Source: Doris montereyensis (lineage: Eukaryota > Mollusca > Gastropoda > Nudibranchia > Dorididae). Taken from it: DNA of 64,000 nucleotides. The stretch is taken from positions 294,501 to 358,500 of the forward strand of contig JAXRKP010000251.1 of NCBI GenBank assembly GCA_037039925.1. Direction: 5' to 3'. The translations under genes were made by a program, and so were the position numbers. Below the pieces are notes generated by a model, which was not told the origin of the DNA, made no database searches, and was given only the letters and a program-made list of their open reading frames with translations. Each line of letters opens with the position of its first letter. The stretch's first letter is position 1. Positions 1-12,800 of this stretch are shown piece by piece.

Positions 1-217
1 TCAGTAGCTTGTGATAATAATTTCATCAATACACATTTGAAGCAACATGCCGTGATTTGGGGGTTTTGTAGTTTAATCATCGATCCACTGCTTGAAATCT
101 TCCCTTGCGTTATGCCCTAAGCACTCAGTTAATATCTACAGAATGATGTAATGATTTGATAAATTGCTTTTCTATAGAATACAATAGATATTGACCAGCT
201 GCACACAAAATCAATTG

Positions 218-495
218 TGGTGTCAATGGCCAGGTGCTTAGGCTGCTGGATTTGGGTTATGATGTCTCGGGTTCCAATCTTAATGAAGCTTAGGTCCGAC
301 GTTGTGTTCTTTGGGAAAGAAACGTAACATACATTTTCTCAATCCGACCCAGGTGCAAATGGGGAAAAGCACTAGCTTGGGAGTCAAAACCTGTGTCAGA
401 CTAGCGTCCTGTTGATTATTATCACTTTTTCTGCTTCATGCAATAGAAACCGGGATAAGGTCCGGCTTTAGGGGTCATAATGGCTTTGAAGGAAC
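218..495 (+). mobile_element. tRNA-derived SINE, copy A
   Basis: One of five related copies in the window. The head resembles a tRNA with an A-box-like GGCCAGGTGCTTAGGCTGC and a B-box-like GGGTTCCAATC. It is followed by a body shared by the family: the TCCGACGTTGTGTTC block, the GGTGCAAATGGG block and the terminal GAAACCGGGATAAG / TCCGGCT block. The copy is diverged in the promoter boxes and probably not active. The edges are approximate because no target-site duplication was resolved. Confidence 0.7.
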
Positions 496-1034
496 ACTAA
501 ATCAATACCTGTGGTTTTACCCAACCTTTTCCCCTCCTACTTCACCATTCAAAGAATTGTTTAAATGATTTCAGATGATTTACTGACTTACTGCCTAGAG
601 CTTTGATTCTGGGCGGCTGAGAAAACCAGGCATTAATATTTACAAGAAATCGTTGTTGCTGTTAATGATAGAGAACTACTTTGAAAAGAATTTTTTCCCA
701 ATGGAGATGTCTTTCATGTGGCATCAGGGCCATTTAGTTATGCCTATGTCTTATCCCATTGCACAACTACCCCAGATATTTTAGTACACAATATAGACTC
801 ATACCTTTAGTATCTTAGTTTCGATAACTTTATGTTTTCAATGATTTAGTTTAAATTTATTGAAAATAAAATTTGTACATAGAATTTTCAAAATGGAATA
901 CAAATGTTTAAATACTATTGGTAAAAGCTTAAAATATAAGTGCATTCTATCACAAGAGAAGAAACTGAGAGATAAAAATTGAGTGAACACTATTGATTCA
1001 CACTGTGTTGTGTCAAAGATTTCTTTTTTTAAGC
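496..1034. other. no gene seen
   Basis: AT-rich sequence with no open frame flanked by credible splice sites and no repeat structure that I can recognise on either strand. Confidence 0.6.
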
Positions 1035-1038
1035 TTAA

Positions 1039-1528
1039 CCTTTTCCTGCCTAAGGGCCCTCCACAATTCTAGTCTGTGTGCCTAGGTCTTCACTTCCAAT
1101 TCAGTCTGTGTGCCTAAGCAAAGGGACACAACTTTGATGAAAAGTAAACCTGTCACAATTAAAATTAATTTTAGACTTTCAATTTCAATGAAGAAATTAT
1201 AATAAACTAGAGAAGAAAGTAAGCTTTGAGAAAATATATACTTTTATATAACTTTAAGCCTTTAATTGTCTGTAACTTTAAGTAAGTTGAAAGTAATAGC
1301 TGCCGCTTTGTTTACAATCACCACAAGTCTAAAACGGAAGCTGATAAAAATTTGTAGTTTTTTCACAAAAGAACCGGAAATCTCGCACATCATGAGATTG
1401 CTGATTCAAGTTTGCATACTGTGAGATCTTGTTGTTATGCAGTACAAAGACGAAGAGTTTGCAGGTACACATTTGGACGTTTTAGGCATCGAGGCTGATG
1501 TCGCGTTCGGTCGCATTGCAGGAAAGGG
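1039..1528. mobile_element. piggyBac-type MITE with TTAA target sites
   Basis: The left end reads TTAA then CCTTTTCCTGC and the right end reads GCAGGAAAGG then GTTAA. The ends are therefore near-perfect inverted repeats bounded by TTAA at 1035-1038 and 1529-1532, the piggyBac target site. The 490-bp interior has no transposase frame, so the element is non-autonomous. Its termini differ from those of the larger piggyBac at 43836-46377, so the two probably belong to different subfamilies. Confidence 0.7.
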
Positions 1529-1532
1529 TTAA

Positions 1533-2859
1533 AATTTGCTCTATATAAACTTATTGCTGGATGACAACTATTCATGTATTTTCAGTTGTCTTTCCCCTTT
1601 TCTATCGAACTGTTCCAATCTCATTTCAGCTGTCATCTGGTTATTTTGTGATATCATTGTTGATGACATATATATATATCTATTTGCTGAAATCTCACTG
1701 ACTGGCTACAGTTGGATAGTAATTCTATCACATTGAAGTGATATACATGTCATGTATTGTATCTTTTGTTTCACTACCTGATCTTTCAATTACCACAGAA
1801 AATAATACTTTCTTTTTTCCTCAGTAAATTTTACCCTGGCTTTCCCTGGTCTTCAACGGAATTCCGTAACCAAGACATACATGCTTCGTCACACGGGTGG
1901 TCAGTAAAATCATGTCCCTGGCAATGAAGAGCAAAACTCAGTGAACACCTGCATTTGTTTTTCTTTTCTTTTTTCTTTGAAAGTTTGAAAAGTTCAAATT
2001 TTCTGCCAATATGTTGTCATTCTCATTTAAAATGGACACATTCTGAAGACCAAAAAAGGCACGCATTTCTCCTTTTTTCACTCATATTGATGAGGTAATT
2101 GTATTCTTGTTCTATTCTACAACTAATAGATTATAATGACAATGAACAATTCAAGACTAGATGGCAAAAATCTTTACCATATTTATTGTTTAATTGCTTT
2201 GATTTTTAATTTCACATTTTTTCATTGTTGCAAACTAGAGGAAGTTCTAATTGATTGCAGAGCTCTCTACTCTTTTTCTCTCTCAGGTAAATGATCAATT
2301 CATCAAAGGTGACTTTTTGTTTTTGTTTCAAAACTTCAGTTTCAATCATTTAGATTGTTGTAAAGAGGAACCAACAGCTTTGCTTGTCTTATACCAAAAA
2401 TTAAATGGGACATGATTATGGTGATTATGGCTTTCCATAAAGCCATAAACAAGTTAAGGCAGAGAAGGCATAAGTTTCTAGGTTTAATCTCAGAGTAGGT
2501 TACATGACTGTGGACATTGGCAACGGACATACATCAAAACTGAATGGATGAAAATTACAAAGAAAAAGAACTGTATCATAATGTTTGAGGTAGATACGGG
2601 TGGAAGGTAAAAAGGGGAAATATATGAGAGATCGTGGTCATAGAAAAATAACGAAATGAAATCTGTATGAAGTTTATCTTTTTCTTTTTAAAGTGGAGCC
2701 TTCTTTAGTATTGTTTTCCTCTACTTGCTCTTCTTTCCTTCATGGTATCTTATCTATTGCCTGAATGTCTTTTCATTAAAAAAAATTGGTAATGATTCAT
2801 CAAATGAAATCAAGTTTGCCAATCATGAGTAAATTAATTTAAGGGTCACTACTATTAAA
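1533..2859. other. no gene seen
   Basis: Only short chance open frames occur here, none with a recognisable motif. Nothing else stands out. Confidence 0.55.
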
Positions 2860-3190
2860 GGTCAAAGAGCGGTGGTGGAGATTATTTGGACTCATCCTCA
2901 GGAGGAAGAGAAAATACCAGCTCAAACAACAATGAATGCATACTTTAGTGAGAGCAAAATACAGAGGAAGAACACCAACATCATTGCCAACGACACTCAA
3001 CCATGACGAGAAAACTACGTAAATATACCTCACCCAGCCTCAGGAACATGGGAAACCCAAATGAAGAAGACACAAACATACCAACACATCTAAAAACAGA
3101 GAGATCTACTTGCTTTGAAGACTCTAGCACAGGATGAAGACATATGGAGAGATGTTACAAAAATCAACACTGAGATTCTTTAGGAGCAGC
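2860..3190 (+). pseudogene. LINE 3' relic (RTE-like C-terminus)
   Basis: Reading the plus strand across frames gives pieces typical of the C-terminal end of endonuclease/reverse-transcriptase LINE proteins: an RWRLFG-ILRR type segment, a short basic segment, then LKTLAQDEDIWRDVTKIN, like the LAQDRxxWR motif that ends many of these proteins. Stops and shifts break the frame several times. This is an old 5'-truncated fragment, not a gene. It belongs to a different family from the LINEs at 47.5 and 56 kb. Confidence 0.5.
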
Positions 3191-4572
3191 ATTATGTTAT
3201 AATACACAGTATAGGGTAAATGTCTTTATTGACTGCGAGGCCATTCTACTACTCCTACTACTTGTGATGATGAAAGCTACACAATTAACTGGAAACAAAT
3301 TCACGATGTATTAATGTCACTGCTCTCTGTGGATTTTTACCTCTGATAACGTAAAATGTTTGAATCAGATTTCTCCATTGCTGTCTCATGTGACAACAGG
3401 TAAAAATTTGTTTCCGTCAGCCATTTTTTCTTTTGGATAAATTAAGAGATAGATTGATCACTTCAAGTGGATGGGACATAATTAAAGCCAATATGTCTCT
3501 TGATCTTTAGGTTTTGTAGACAAACAAAAAGGTAATGAATATTTTAATAGTTCAAATTATAATCTATTACTCTCTACAAATCTGAACACTTTGTGCTTCC
3601 TGCTGTGTTTTTAGATTTTATTTTTGTTTAAAAAAGAATAGTGATGATAGGCTCTGTACATAGATTGCTGCATGAATTTAATTTCAAATAATGTTATTTT
3701 ACTTATTAATATTTTTGATTAGATTCAATTATATTATATATTGGACGGAACAAAAGAAGGTAACTTCTACTAAATGCAACAATTCTGTTACCTCTTTGAA
3801 TCATAATGAAATCTTGCAGCAATCAATTTCAATTTGGGACTGATCCACTGAGAAATATCAATTTGTAATCGTACAAATTAAGTAAGTGAGCTTAATGTCA
3901 GTAAAGTGTATTTTTCCCAATTAATGATTTTTGCGGTGCATTTTGCATTCTTTGGATCATGAGATAAAAAATTGCATCATTGTTAAATGCGGCAAAGAAA
4001 TGGCACCATTGAACACTTTTATGATGCGCATGGATACTTCATGACATAATTTTGTTCCTTCTTTTCTATTCATATCATTTTATCGTTACAATAATTTGTT
4101 TCATTGGCTTCATGAGTTTGAATTGGGTAGGAAATATGTTCATTTACAAAAAGCATCTTTACGTTTAAAAAAGATTTGCATGGTTTAAAAAATAATGATG
4201 ATTTTACAATTCCGTTAGTGGATTTTGTTGAAATTTGGTATTCGAATATCAGTCCTATGTTGGTTTGTAGGTTGTGAAAGTTTTACTGATTTCTGTTTGT
4301 TCGTCTGAAATATCAACATTTTTAGCAGTTGCCTTTTTTTTTTGTTCCACCCTGCATATATTTTTAATTTGTTTGGTTATTAGATTCCTATGGCTACCTG
4401 ATCGTTAAAAACCCCAGATGTTCTGCCCTTAATTTACTATTATGATTTTATATCAATTATCTAAAAGTATGATATTGGGACAGTATTTGATCGTGGCACC
4501 ACCTGAAATATTGGTTATGCCACACCTGTGGTCTTGACACTACCGATAAGGAAGAAGGTGAAATATGACAAT
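3191..4572. other. no gene seen
   Basis: AT-rich, without supported exons or terminal repeats. Confidence 0.5.
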
Positions 4573-4692
4573 GAGTGACAACTCCACTTATAAAGACAGA
4601 ACAAACACGTGACATTTCGGGAATAACCCTTCGTCAGACAACAAACGAGAAATATCTAGATCTAAGCACTACCTAAGGCATCACACAATGTG
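4573..4692 (-). mobile_element. Penelope-like terminal fragment, copy 1
   Basis: A block of about 120 bp that recurs in diverged form at 24911-25040. On the minus strand it contains TTGTTGTCTGACGA, a GGG/CCC hairpin, CGAAATGTC and then GTTTGTTCTGTCTTTAT. This is the arrangement of the hammerhead-bearing terminal repeats known from Penelope-like retroelements. No reverse transcriptase or GIY-YIG frame lies next to it, so only a terminal fragment remains. Confidence 0.5.
4611..4637 (-). ncRNA. hammerhead-ribozyme-like motif
   Basis: In minus orientation the order is CTGACGA (4637-4631), a helix II hairpin GGG-TTATT-CCC, GAAA (4618-4615), then T and GTC (4613-4611). These are the conserved core boxes of a hammerhead with an extremely short stem III, as described for Penelope-like elements. 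The strand before CTGA can pair with the bases after GTC for about three pairs, one of them G-U. An extra A sits between the core and the GGG of helix II, so activity is uncertain. Confidence 0.45.
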
Positions 4693-4786
4693 ATGTCAGA
4701 AGAAGAAAAACAGAAAGGAGGAAGAAAGAAAGAAAAAGACGATGATGATAAGAAGAGTGAGTAGAAGGAAAGTGAAGAATAAATAG

Positions 4787-4798
4787 GAGGGAGGGAGG

Positions 4799-4862
<64 letters not shown>

Positions 4863-4863
4863 C
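4787..4863. repeat. (GA)n microsatellite
   Basis: A GGGA run passing into an uninterrupted GA run. Open frames through it are SLSL-type artefacts. Confidence 0.95.
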
Positions 4864-7194
4864 AGGAAAGAAAGAAATTTGTACCTGAAAATGAAACGCC
4901 ATGTAAAATAAAAATTTACCGTTGCCAAACATCCGCTAACAGTTTTTGCTCTGAACATGAATGAAGTTGAATAATTTGAAATGAGTTAAGCGCCATGAGA
5001 ACAAAGGATTGTTTTGTTTGTTTTTTTTTGGCTCTTTATAGCCTTGTAATTAATGTACAAAATTGTGTGTCTTTCACTGCAAACATTACCAATTTTTATC
5101 TGTTGATTCGGGTAGAAAAATAAGAGATGTTCAGACCCGTGTATATAACTGAATAAAAAGTCGTTTGAGTAGAGATTAGACAAGACTTTCCTATCGCTGA
5201 CAAAGCTTGGTCTTCACATCTCCGTCCGTTCTTTATTTTATATGACCTCAAAAGTGTGGTCTTTTTGGAGGATCCTTCACGTATTAAACAATCCATGTAA
5301 ATGTGAAGAAGCAGGAGAATAATATTTGGCTGTTGAAGGGGGGGGAGACGTCACAACAAGTTTGGTGTTAATTATAGAGATAATATTTTCACAATTTGCA
5401 TCCCGTCACACGCTTCTACATATCTGTGATTTATTGCACGCTCGAATAAGCTTTTTCATTCCTTATTTTCTTTAGAGCTTGTTTCATGAAGATATGCCTT
5501 TTTAGTTAGTTTTCTGCATGTAGTATCACTATAAGACTGTGCCATGCAATTTCATTAAAGAGATGATGATGAATTTTTCCTTCTATCCAAGAAACATTCC
5601 TATTATTTAGTCTGCCAAAACTGTATTTGTGTGATAAAAGATATCGTGATATGAATTGTATTGAATGCACGATGTCTATCATTCTTATGCAAAGCTCCCT
5701 CAGATCCCTGAAATCATGAAAATGAGATCTTGGTTAGGTCAGGAGTATGAGGGATCTGTGCATGTTGTGTATAGAATTGGAATTTTAAAGTTTAGCCTGC
5801 TTAGAAAATGGAGGGATTTTGATTTCTTTGTCTTGTGGTTGATTAATTAGTAGTTAATAATAATAATGTCAATATCCTTTAATTACATTTTAAAAAATGC
5901 GTTGTTTGTATAGAAAAACTTCAGCAAAGTGCCTTTTCAGCTTCTTTAAAAAAAACCCAATCATCTGTGAATATGAGAACATTGCATATCAACAATATAA
6001 TCGGAATATTAAATATGCTGTGACTGTTAAGTGTTACAAGAGAATTCAAAGCTCCTTTAGGCTAGTGTTACATAAGATGGTGAGGTCATGCCCTGCGACA
6101 TTTTGTCAGGAGATGAGGTGTTTTTGCCACATGTCGCCTGTCATATAGCCATCTCACTGCATCCCCATGTATTGCTTTATTAATGATTTTATTTTATAAT
6201 AATATATTATTCTGATTATAATTATGCAATGTTGCGCTATGATTAGTGAATAGTTATCTTTGCCATTGTAAAGAAAAATTGCTGATATGAAGGCTAAAAT
6301 AAAGATTTAATTTTAATTTACTATATAGATGTAGATAGACACACAGACAGACAGACAAGCATATATATATACATACATATATAGTTAGATACAAAGATCG
6401 ATGAATAGATGGGCGTGAAGACAAGACATATTTTAAGAGGGTGACTAGAAAGACTAAATAAAAAAGAAACTTGATTATTATAAGACACATGTCAGATAGT
6501 AGAATAACAAATTATACATTGAATTGCTCTGTCTTCAAACTTCAAACTCATATTTATGAAGTCTAAGCATGCTTATGATTTTAAGAGGTGCTGATTTAAA
6601 ACAATGACTTTTTAAGTATTCAAAAATTTGAAGTTAAAAATGTAAGTGAAATGTAATTCATCAACCGGATGCGATGGCGGCGCCGTATCGTCACTGAAAT
6701 GTTGTCACATGAATCCTCATACTTAAAAGAAACGAGCATGTCTTACATATTTTGCATTCTCTGTGTGAAGATCCATACTATACGACATGGTTGTAATAAA
6801 TCTTTGTTAACAATTTTCGGACTCTCCTCCGCACTGAATCTTAAGTGAGTATGTGACACTACACCTTAAGAGAACATGACAGAATTAATTTAATTGAGAA
6901 GAACTTTTAGAACAAAAAATAGTTATGGTACTGAAGTTGCTTTTCTTTTTCTCTATTTCTTTTAGCAAATTTCAGTATTTTTCTACCGTTAGTATTACCT
7001 GATGAAAGCTGGAATTGAAACTGTTTTTGTTTCATTGTGCCACTAACCGTATGTCACGGGGATGCTCTGAACTAAAAACAACAAAGCTTTCACTCTTTTG
7101 TTCTTTGTTTGAGTTATCAATGGCCCTGCTTCATTAATATTCATCAGAGGTTAAACTAAGCTTTTCATGAAATGAATAAGTGCTAGTACACAAT
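4864..7194. other. no gene seen
   Basis: Contains a short GA/CA-rich patch near 6330-6400 and several chance open frames without motifs. I see no supported exon. Confidence 0.5.
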
Positions 7195-7452
7195 AGTGGC
7201 GTCAGGGGCCTAATAGTTAGGCTGCGGGATAGGGGATGTTGGGTCCCGGGTTTGAATCCTGGCAAAGCTAGGTCCCACGTTGTGTTCCTTAGGAAAGACA
7301 CTAGACACGCATTTTTGCCCCACTCAACCTAGGTACAAATGGGTACAAGTGCTAGCTTGGGAATAAAATTCTGCGCCAGTTCCCCTTCATGCTATAGAAA
7401 CCGAGATAAGCTCCGGATCTATGGGCCGTTACACCCCTGAAGGAACTCTTTA
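7195..7452 (+). mobile_element. tRNA-derived SINE, copy B
   Basis: Same family as the copy at 218-495. It has a tRNA-like head with GGGTTTGAATCC as B box, the CCACGTTGTGTTCC block, and the GAAACCGAGATAAG / CTCCGG end followed by a short A-rich tail. The B box is better preserved than in copy A. Confidence 0.75.
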
Positions 7453-7559
7453 AAAAAAAAATAGTCTGTCTGAGGGACATCCTAGACACTATTCCTATTA
7501 CTACAGTTGTGTTAGGCAAATATGCGTTTTCACAAAGGAAATTTGTTTGTCAAAAAAAG

Positions 7560-8294
7560 AAGTACTGTAAAAGTGATTTGTCCCAAACTTGAACAAAGTC
7601 AGTGAAGATTTATGGTGTCATCCATGCGTTTACCGAGCTCTCATAAATGACGGGTAGTTTTGCCAAACCTTGTGGTAAATGATAGGGTGATTTGCCTTTC
7701 CCAATCACCAATAGCTTTGTTTTGTCATTTGCAGCCATGTTTTCACAAATAAGCACCATTAATCTGTCCTTACTTTTTTCACCAACGGAGAGAACATGTT
7801 TATCAAAAATTTAGGAAGACCTTTGAAGTAAAGGTTTGTTTCGTCAGTGTGATATAGATCTTGTCTGGAGAATACTTGGCCATCAATTCTTTTGGCCTTG
7901 TTGAAACCCGCTTGTCAGCACTGATGATGTCTTTTGCTTGCTCACGTTTGAAGCTAAGATTATGGCGCTGCTTGAAATGATGGATCCATCCATCTGATGG
8001 TGTGAATTTGTGGCCCGTCTCTGCAGCCAGTTGTAAGGCCTTTTCATTTAAGACTGGAGTGTTGATTCTAGCATGTTTGGTTTGTGCTCCAACCAAACGT
8101 TCAGAGCAGGACTGATGTCCAGTTCGAATGGTTTTTTGTTTGTTTGTTATCATGCAAAATGTTGATGATAGTGGACGGTTTGCAATATCATATCTGAGTG
8201 CTCTTTTATTTTCCCATAGAAGGGATATGACAGAGCTGGATGCTTCATACTTTTGCACAGTTTTTGTGAAGTTGTGGTCTGATATCAACTTCAT
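7560..8294 (-). pseudogene. pogo/Tigger transposase relic
   Basis: The minus strand encodes a CENP-B-like helix-turn-helix region (KALQLAAETGHKFTPSDGWI then HHFKQRHNLSFKRE). It continues, after a one-base shift, into HTDETNLYFKGLP, where DET is the first catalytic Asp region of DDE_1 transposases. A further shifted segment reads MVLICENMAAND...LLVIGKGKSP, then NAWMT and IFTDFVQVWD. All are hallmarks of Tigger/pogo transposases. At least two frameshifts and an in-frame stop (after NAWMTP) kill it, and the C-terminal catalytic part is missing. The terminal repeats were not found at its edges. It could have mobilised the pogo-like MITEs at 22, 26 and 28 kb, but that is inference. Confidence 0.75.
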
Positions 8295-8351
8295 CTAAAA
8301 AATTTAGCTGGAACTGGAACATTGACATGCCTATGAGGTGGATGAGCTTAG

Positions 8352-8750
8352 ATCTTCAGCTGATACAAAAAAGTTAATATTTCCTCGTAACCGCATTAAA
8401 ACAGTTGGTGAAAATTTTTTCTCGTTTTGCCCCCCAAAAAGTCTGGAATTCTCTCCCTAAACACTTAAGAGAAATAGAATCAACTGAGACATTTAAGAAA
8501 AATCTTAACACCCAGCTGTTTTCCACACAGCCATAAAACCCACACAGATTCATATTTCTCACTGCTGTCATAAATGTAGTTCCATAATGTCAACTGTCTT
8601 TGTATTATCATCCTATGCTTTGAAATATGTTTGTTATACGTTGGTGTGTGTAAATTATATATTTGATCCATGTTTGAGCACTCTGAGCTTGATATATATC
8701 AGTGTGGCGCGATACAAGAACTATTTATTATTATTATTATTATTATCCTG
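8352..8750 (+). pseudogene. CR1/L2-like LINE 3' end
   Basis: The plus strand reads SSADTKKLIFPRNRIKTVGE, then FSRFAPQKVWNSLPKHLRE and FKKNLNTQLFSTQP followed by a stop. This is the usual carboxy end of CR1/L2/Jockey-group LINEs (RFA...WNSLP...F). After it comes a roughly 180-bp 3' UTR whose end, GTGGCGCGATACAAGAACT followed by (TTA)n, is the typical self-priming tail of such elements. The copy is strongly 5' truncated; there is a frame slip within the A/T-rich run before the FSRFAP segment. Confidence 0.75.
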
Positions 8751-8962
8751 CTGTCATTTGAATCCTCATGAAGTTGAGAAATAGCCAGTTATCCAGCATT
8801 TCCAGGCAAGGCAGACCAGTCACTGTGTTTTTCTTGATTGAGATACAACAAAAGATATTGACTCTTGACATCTAGTGAGTCACACTAATGCTCAATTTTT
8901 AACGGGTGTAGATTTTGTGTCATACATATGCGAAGGTTATGGGGATTAACCTTCCCACATTA

Positions 8963-9822
8963 ATTTCAATTTCAATCATCTTTATTGATCCTTTAAAAAA
9001 GGAAAATATACTTGTGTTATCACAATTTCCGTTTGAAAAATAAAAGAATACATCAATGCATTCAAATTAAAAACAAATTTAACTTAGTTAATCATTAAAT
9101 GTTTAGATTTTAGGAGAAGTATACAAAAATTCAAAGGTGGGTAAATAAATAATGCGGTGAAACAATATGCATAAAAAGGAATATTTTGTTTTGTTTTTAA
9201 AAGATAAAATAATTATAGACAAATCAGTTTAGCTTCATACACATTCATTAACTTATCATAAATCATTCATTCACCATCCATCAATTTACATTTCTTAAAC
9301 ATTGTGAGGGAAACACCATTGTGCTTTCAAAGTAAGGTATGGTCAAACTTTCGTATGGCGTTTGGAAGAAAAGATCTAAAATATCTCTCAGTGCGGGATT
9401 TTAAATGTATAAGTCGACCGCTTCTACTACTTGTTTTGGGTATGGAGATAAGAGGGTGGGTGTTGTCTTTTATACTCCTTGAGTTTGATTTTGCATTGAA
9501 TCTCATACAGATCTTCAAAGTTCTTCGGTTCTCTATTAAATTTCTTCTTTTCTCTATCTCTTGTATTTCCTCCCCATGCAATTATACTAAAAATAATAAT
9601 ACTCTTTATGCAAGCTTGATGGGAAAAGTCTTATTAGAGTGTTATCAATTTGAAACTTATAAAGCTTCCTCATAAAATACATTCTTTTGTTCACGTTCTT
9701 TAAAACTTTATTTGATTGTTTTTGCCATTCTAGCTTCTCGTAAAAAATTGTGCCAAGATATTCATATGAACCATGCTTCATCACTGAACAAGAGGCAAAT
9801 GGTGACTGCATTGTCTTCATTG
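8963..9822 (-). pseudogene. LINE 3' fragment, Jockey/CR1-like
   Basis: On the minus strand 9820-9590 reads YEYLGTIFYEKLEWQKQSN, VNKRMYFMRKLYKFQIDNTL and IRLFPSS. The next piece (9581-9327, shifted frame) ends RTERYFRSFLPNAIRKF. These are the segments downstream of the reverse transcriptase in many non-LTR elements: the YLG box, the RxYFLRKL helix and the terminal RTxRFxxSFxPxAI. The 3' UTR ends near 8963 in ATAAAGATGATTG followed by AAATTG-type repeats. A frameshift and an apparent deletion separate the two pieces. It is convergent with the LINE end at 8352-8750. Confidence 0.7.
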
Positions 9823-12800
9823 ATTATCTCAGTAGAAATTTTAAAAATTCATTCGCATTGATTTATTCCTAGGTTTCAATGCCTGCTGCATTTGAAATTT
9901 GTATTTAAAAATCTGCCTTAAAACACGCCAAACATGATGTTTTTGGATTGTTTACAAGTGTCTCTCAGAAGATTCTGTTTATGTTTTAATCGGATGTTCA
10001 AGGTCGCCCTGTGCTTTTACCTTTACACAGACAACCTGTATCCTCAAACCTTTGGAGAATGGCTTTTGGCACTTGGTGGTGGGAATCCAAAATGTCTGTG
10101 AAAGGTCCATTGTATTGTAACAATAGCGTAACATCGTAAAAGTTGAAGGACACAAAATGCCTTCTACTTGAGTTGCCATTTTCTTTCTATGTCATTCTAA
10201 ACGTATTATGGTTGGTGCTAGTTTGTGTACACCATGAAAACATTTAATCTTTCCTCTTTTATGTGATACCTGTTTCACTATTGTACTACTGTAGAGCTCA
10301 TACTCATAGATACAGAGCTATAAACATTTGAATTTGGATGAATCATTTTGAATCACCCTGCTTTAAGAGGTTGCTCCATGAACGATGATAGTTTATATAT
10401 GCCCCATTAATTTACATTATATGTATTTGTATCTAATTAATAAGACATTTTTTCTTGGTCTGGTCCCCCTAATCTGTGTTAATTTTTTTGTAGTGTGGTT
10501 GTCGGTGGAAAATGCACAACTTCACAGAGTTTACTGCCGATGGCAGCCCACTTGTGATATTAGGGATTCTGGCCTCATTAAGTCATTAACTGTCAACAAA
10601 TTGTAGCTCTTGTTGTTCACAGATTCTCAATTTTGGAATGTTGATAAGATTGTAGTTTCAGTTTCAACTTATTTCAAGTATAATCTCTATCAACAATTAT
10701 AGGCTTTATGACTTTTACTGCCTGAATCAAACTTTGCGTTTACATTTTACAAATCTTGTCAAAGTCATATATAAGTGATATCCGTTCATTAAAATTTAAT
10801 AACGCAATTCTTTTTTCATAGGGAATTCCATGTTTAGGGTATTTTAGGAGACATTGACCACTATTAAAGTACAGAGAAATTGTCATAAAGCAAATGCAAT
10901 TTGAATGGGTTGTGTTTTAATAAGAATCTGAATAGATTATTTCCAGCATAAGGTCACCAAAATATTCCTTCAGTTTATTTCAGATGCCTCATAAAATGTA
11001 TGACATTGCTAGGTATTGAGGGTATTGTTTTAATTTTTGTGCAAAATAAATTTCATTTAAGTTTTGGATTGCAAGAAAAACAAAATCTTTTGCCAACATG
11101 ATTTCTTCCTCTCATATATATTTATCAGCATGAAGGAAACTTTTTTTTGCTCTCAAACAAAATTGTATGGGGGAAAAATAAAAATATATTTGACATGACA
11201 CATGATAGTATATATATAATAATAATAAAGACATTCGCAGACACAAGGGACGCTTGCCCTAAATTATGTATGCTAGTATGGTAGTCTTGAATCATATCTC
11301 TGAATATTTTGACACTAGTTTCTATCTTGTGCAAGGCTCTTTAATGCTGGTAGATCTTTTCTTGATCCGAATTGTATATATATAAATATAATTTATGATA
11401 ATTTGGACAATGAGAATTAATAAAAAAAAAGCAACCTACAGATGTAAAGCATTAACTTTGGTGATATTTGGCCAATCAAAATAAAAACAAAGTTTTTCTA
11501 CAAGTCTATGAGTATGAGGTTTTTGTGATATTGCAAATTAACCTTTTTGTTCTCCTTTTTTTTTGTTATGTATTGAATGAATTGAGCTGTGAATATTTGC
11601 AAGTGGAGGGTTATCCTTTTGAGGGTCATTTTCTTGTTGATATGACGCAAAAATTGTCAAAATTTTGAGGGAACGTCATGCATGTCATAATGATGCAACA
11701 CTTTTAAACTCACCTCTCGGGATAGGAAACGTGAGTATGTTGTTTTATTGTATGTGATATGTATTTGAAAGAATTATACTATGTAGTATTACTATTTTTG
11801 TTTGCTTGGAGTGAACTCAACAGATTGAACGAACAAAATTATTTTTTGAATTATCTCCCGTTGGGCTTTAAAATGTCTGTTAAAAAATCTGCGCTGCACT
11901 TTTCTTTGTTAATTTACAGTACTGTTGTAAGCACTTGTTGAAGGATTTATTTTTGCATTTTTTTTGATGTTCCTCAATTGATAACATGATCCATGTTCAA
12001 TTGACAGTTTATTGTGAAGTGTCAGATCATAAATGGATTTCAATTTTATGCAAATACTTTCAATGCTTTAAGTCATGCACAGAAAAATGGTTCGTTTCAT
12101 AAAAAAATATGTATTTGAAATAAAATGATTACCGTGAAGGAATTTTGAAAGCTGTGAGAAGTTGAAGTGCGTGGAATGGGTATTACCAAGGCTTAGTATT
12201 ACCCATGTAAGTTTTCTTTAAGCTGGATTTAGCCTGCAGGTTCAGTATTACATGTACATTAATCCATTTTCTGCCTTATTATGCACTTTTATTTGTTCTG
12301 ACATACAGATAAAACAAGATTTTTTTCTGTTTTACCGTTGTTTCCTTTTTTCTCAAAGAATTAAACCAGGGTTTTGTAGGTTGTGCAAAATTCTTCGTTT
12401 TTTTTTTTCTTTCTTTAATTGGATTTTTAAAAAAGTTTATTTTCGCTTTAAGATTTAAACAAAGGAATGAATATGTTACTTGTTCCAATGTTGAGTTTTA
12501 ATTTTTCACAATATGAAGTACTGTGGTAGAGGAGAAAGACAATCATCATGAGGTCAGTGTACCCACAGCAAAATTACAAAATCTGTTATCATATTATGTT
12601 TAGCACTTCTTCTGTTGCTGAGATTTTATTGAATAAAGATTTGGAGTTATCAAAATTGTTTGAATCTTAGTTTGCATTTTGATGTCTATGGTTTTGTCTA
12701 TTTGTCAAGTGATATTTTCACATGTTACATGGTGTGACTGAAACTACGGCTAATGTCTTTACATGATACTGTTCATAGCATAAATATATGCAATTATAGT

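Noticed and set aside
9327..9675. Plus-strand frame of 123 codons at 9304-9675
   Set aside because: It is the shadow of the minus-strand LINE C-terminal region.
9979..10179. 66-codon minus-strand frame
   Set aside because: No motif, no splice support, not seen elsewhere in the window.
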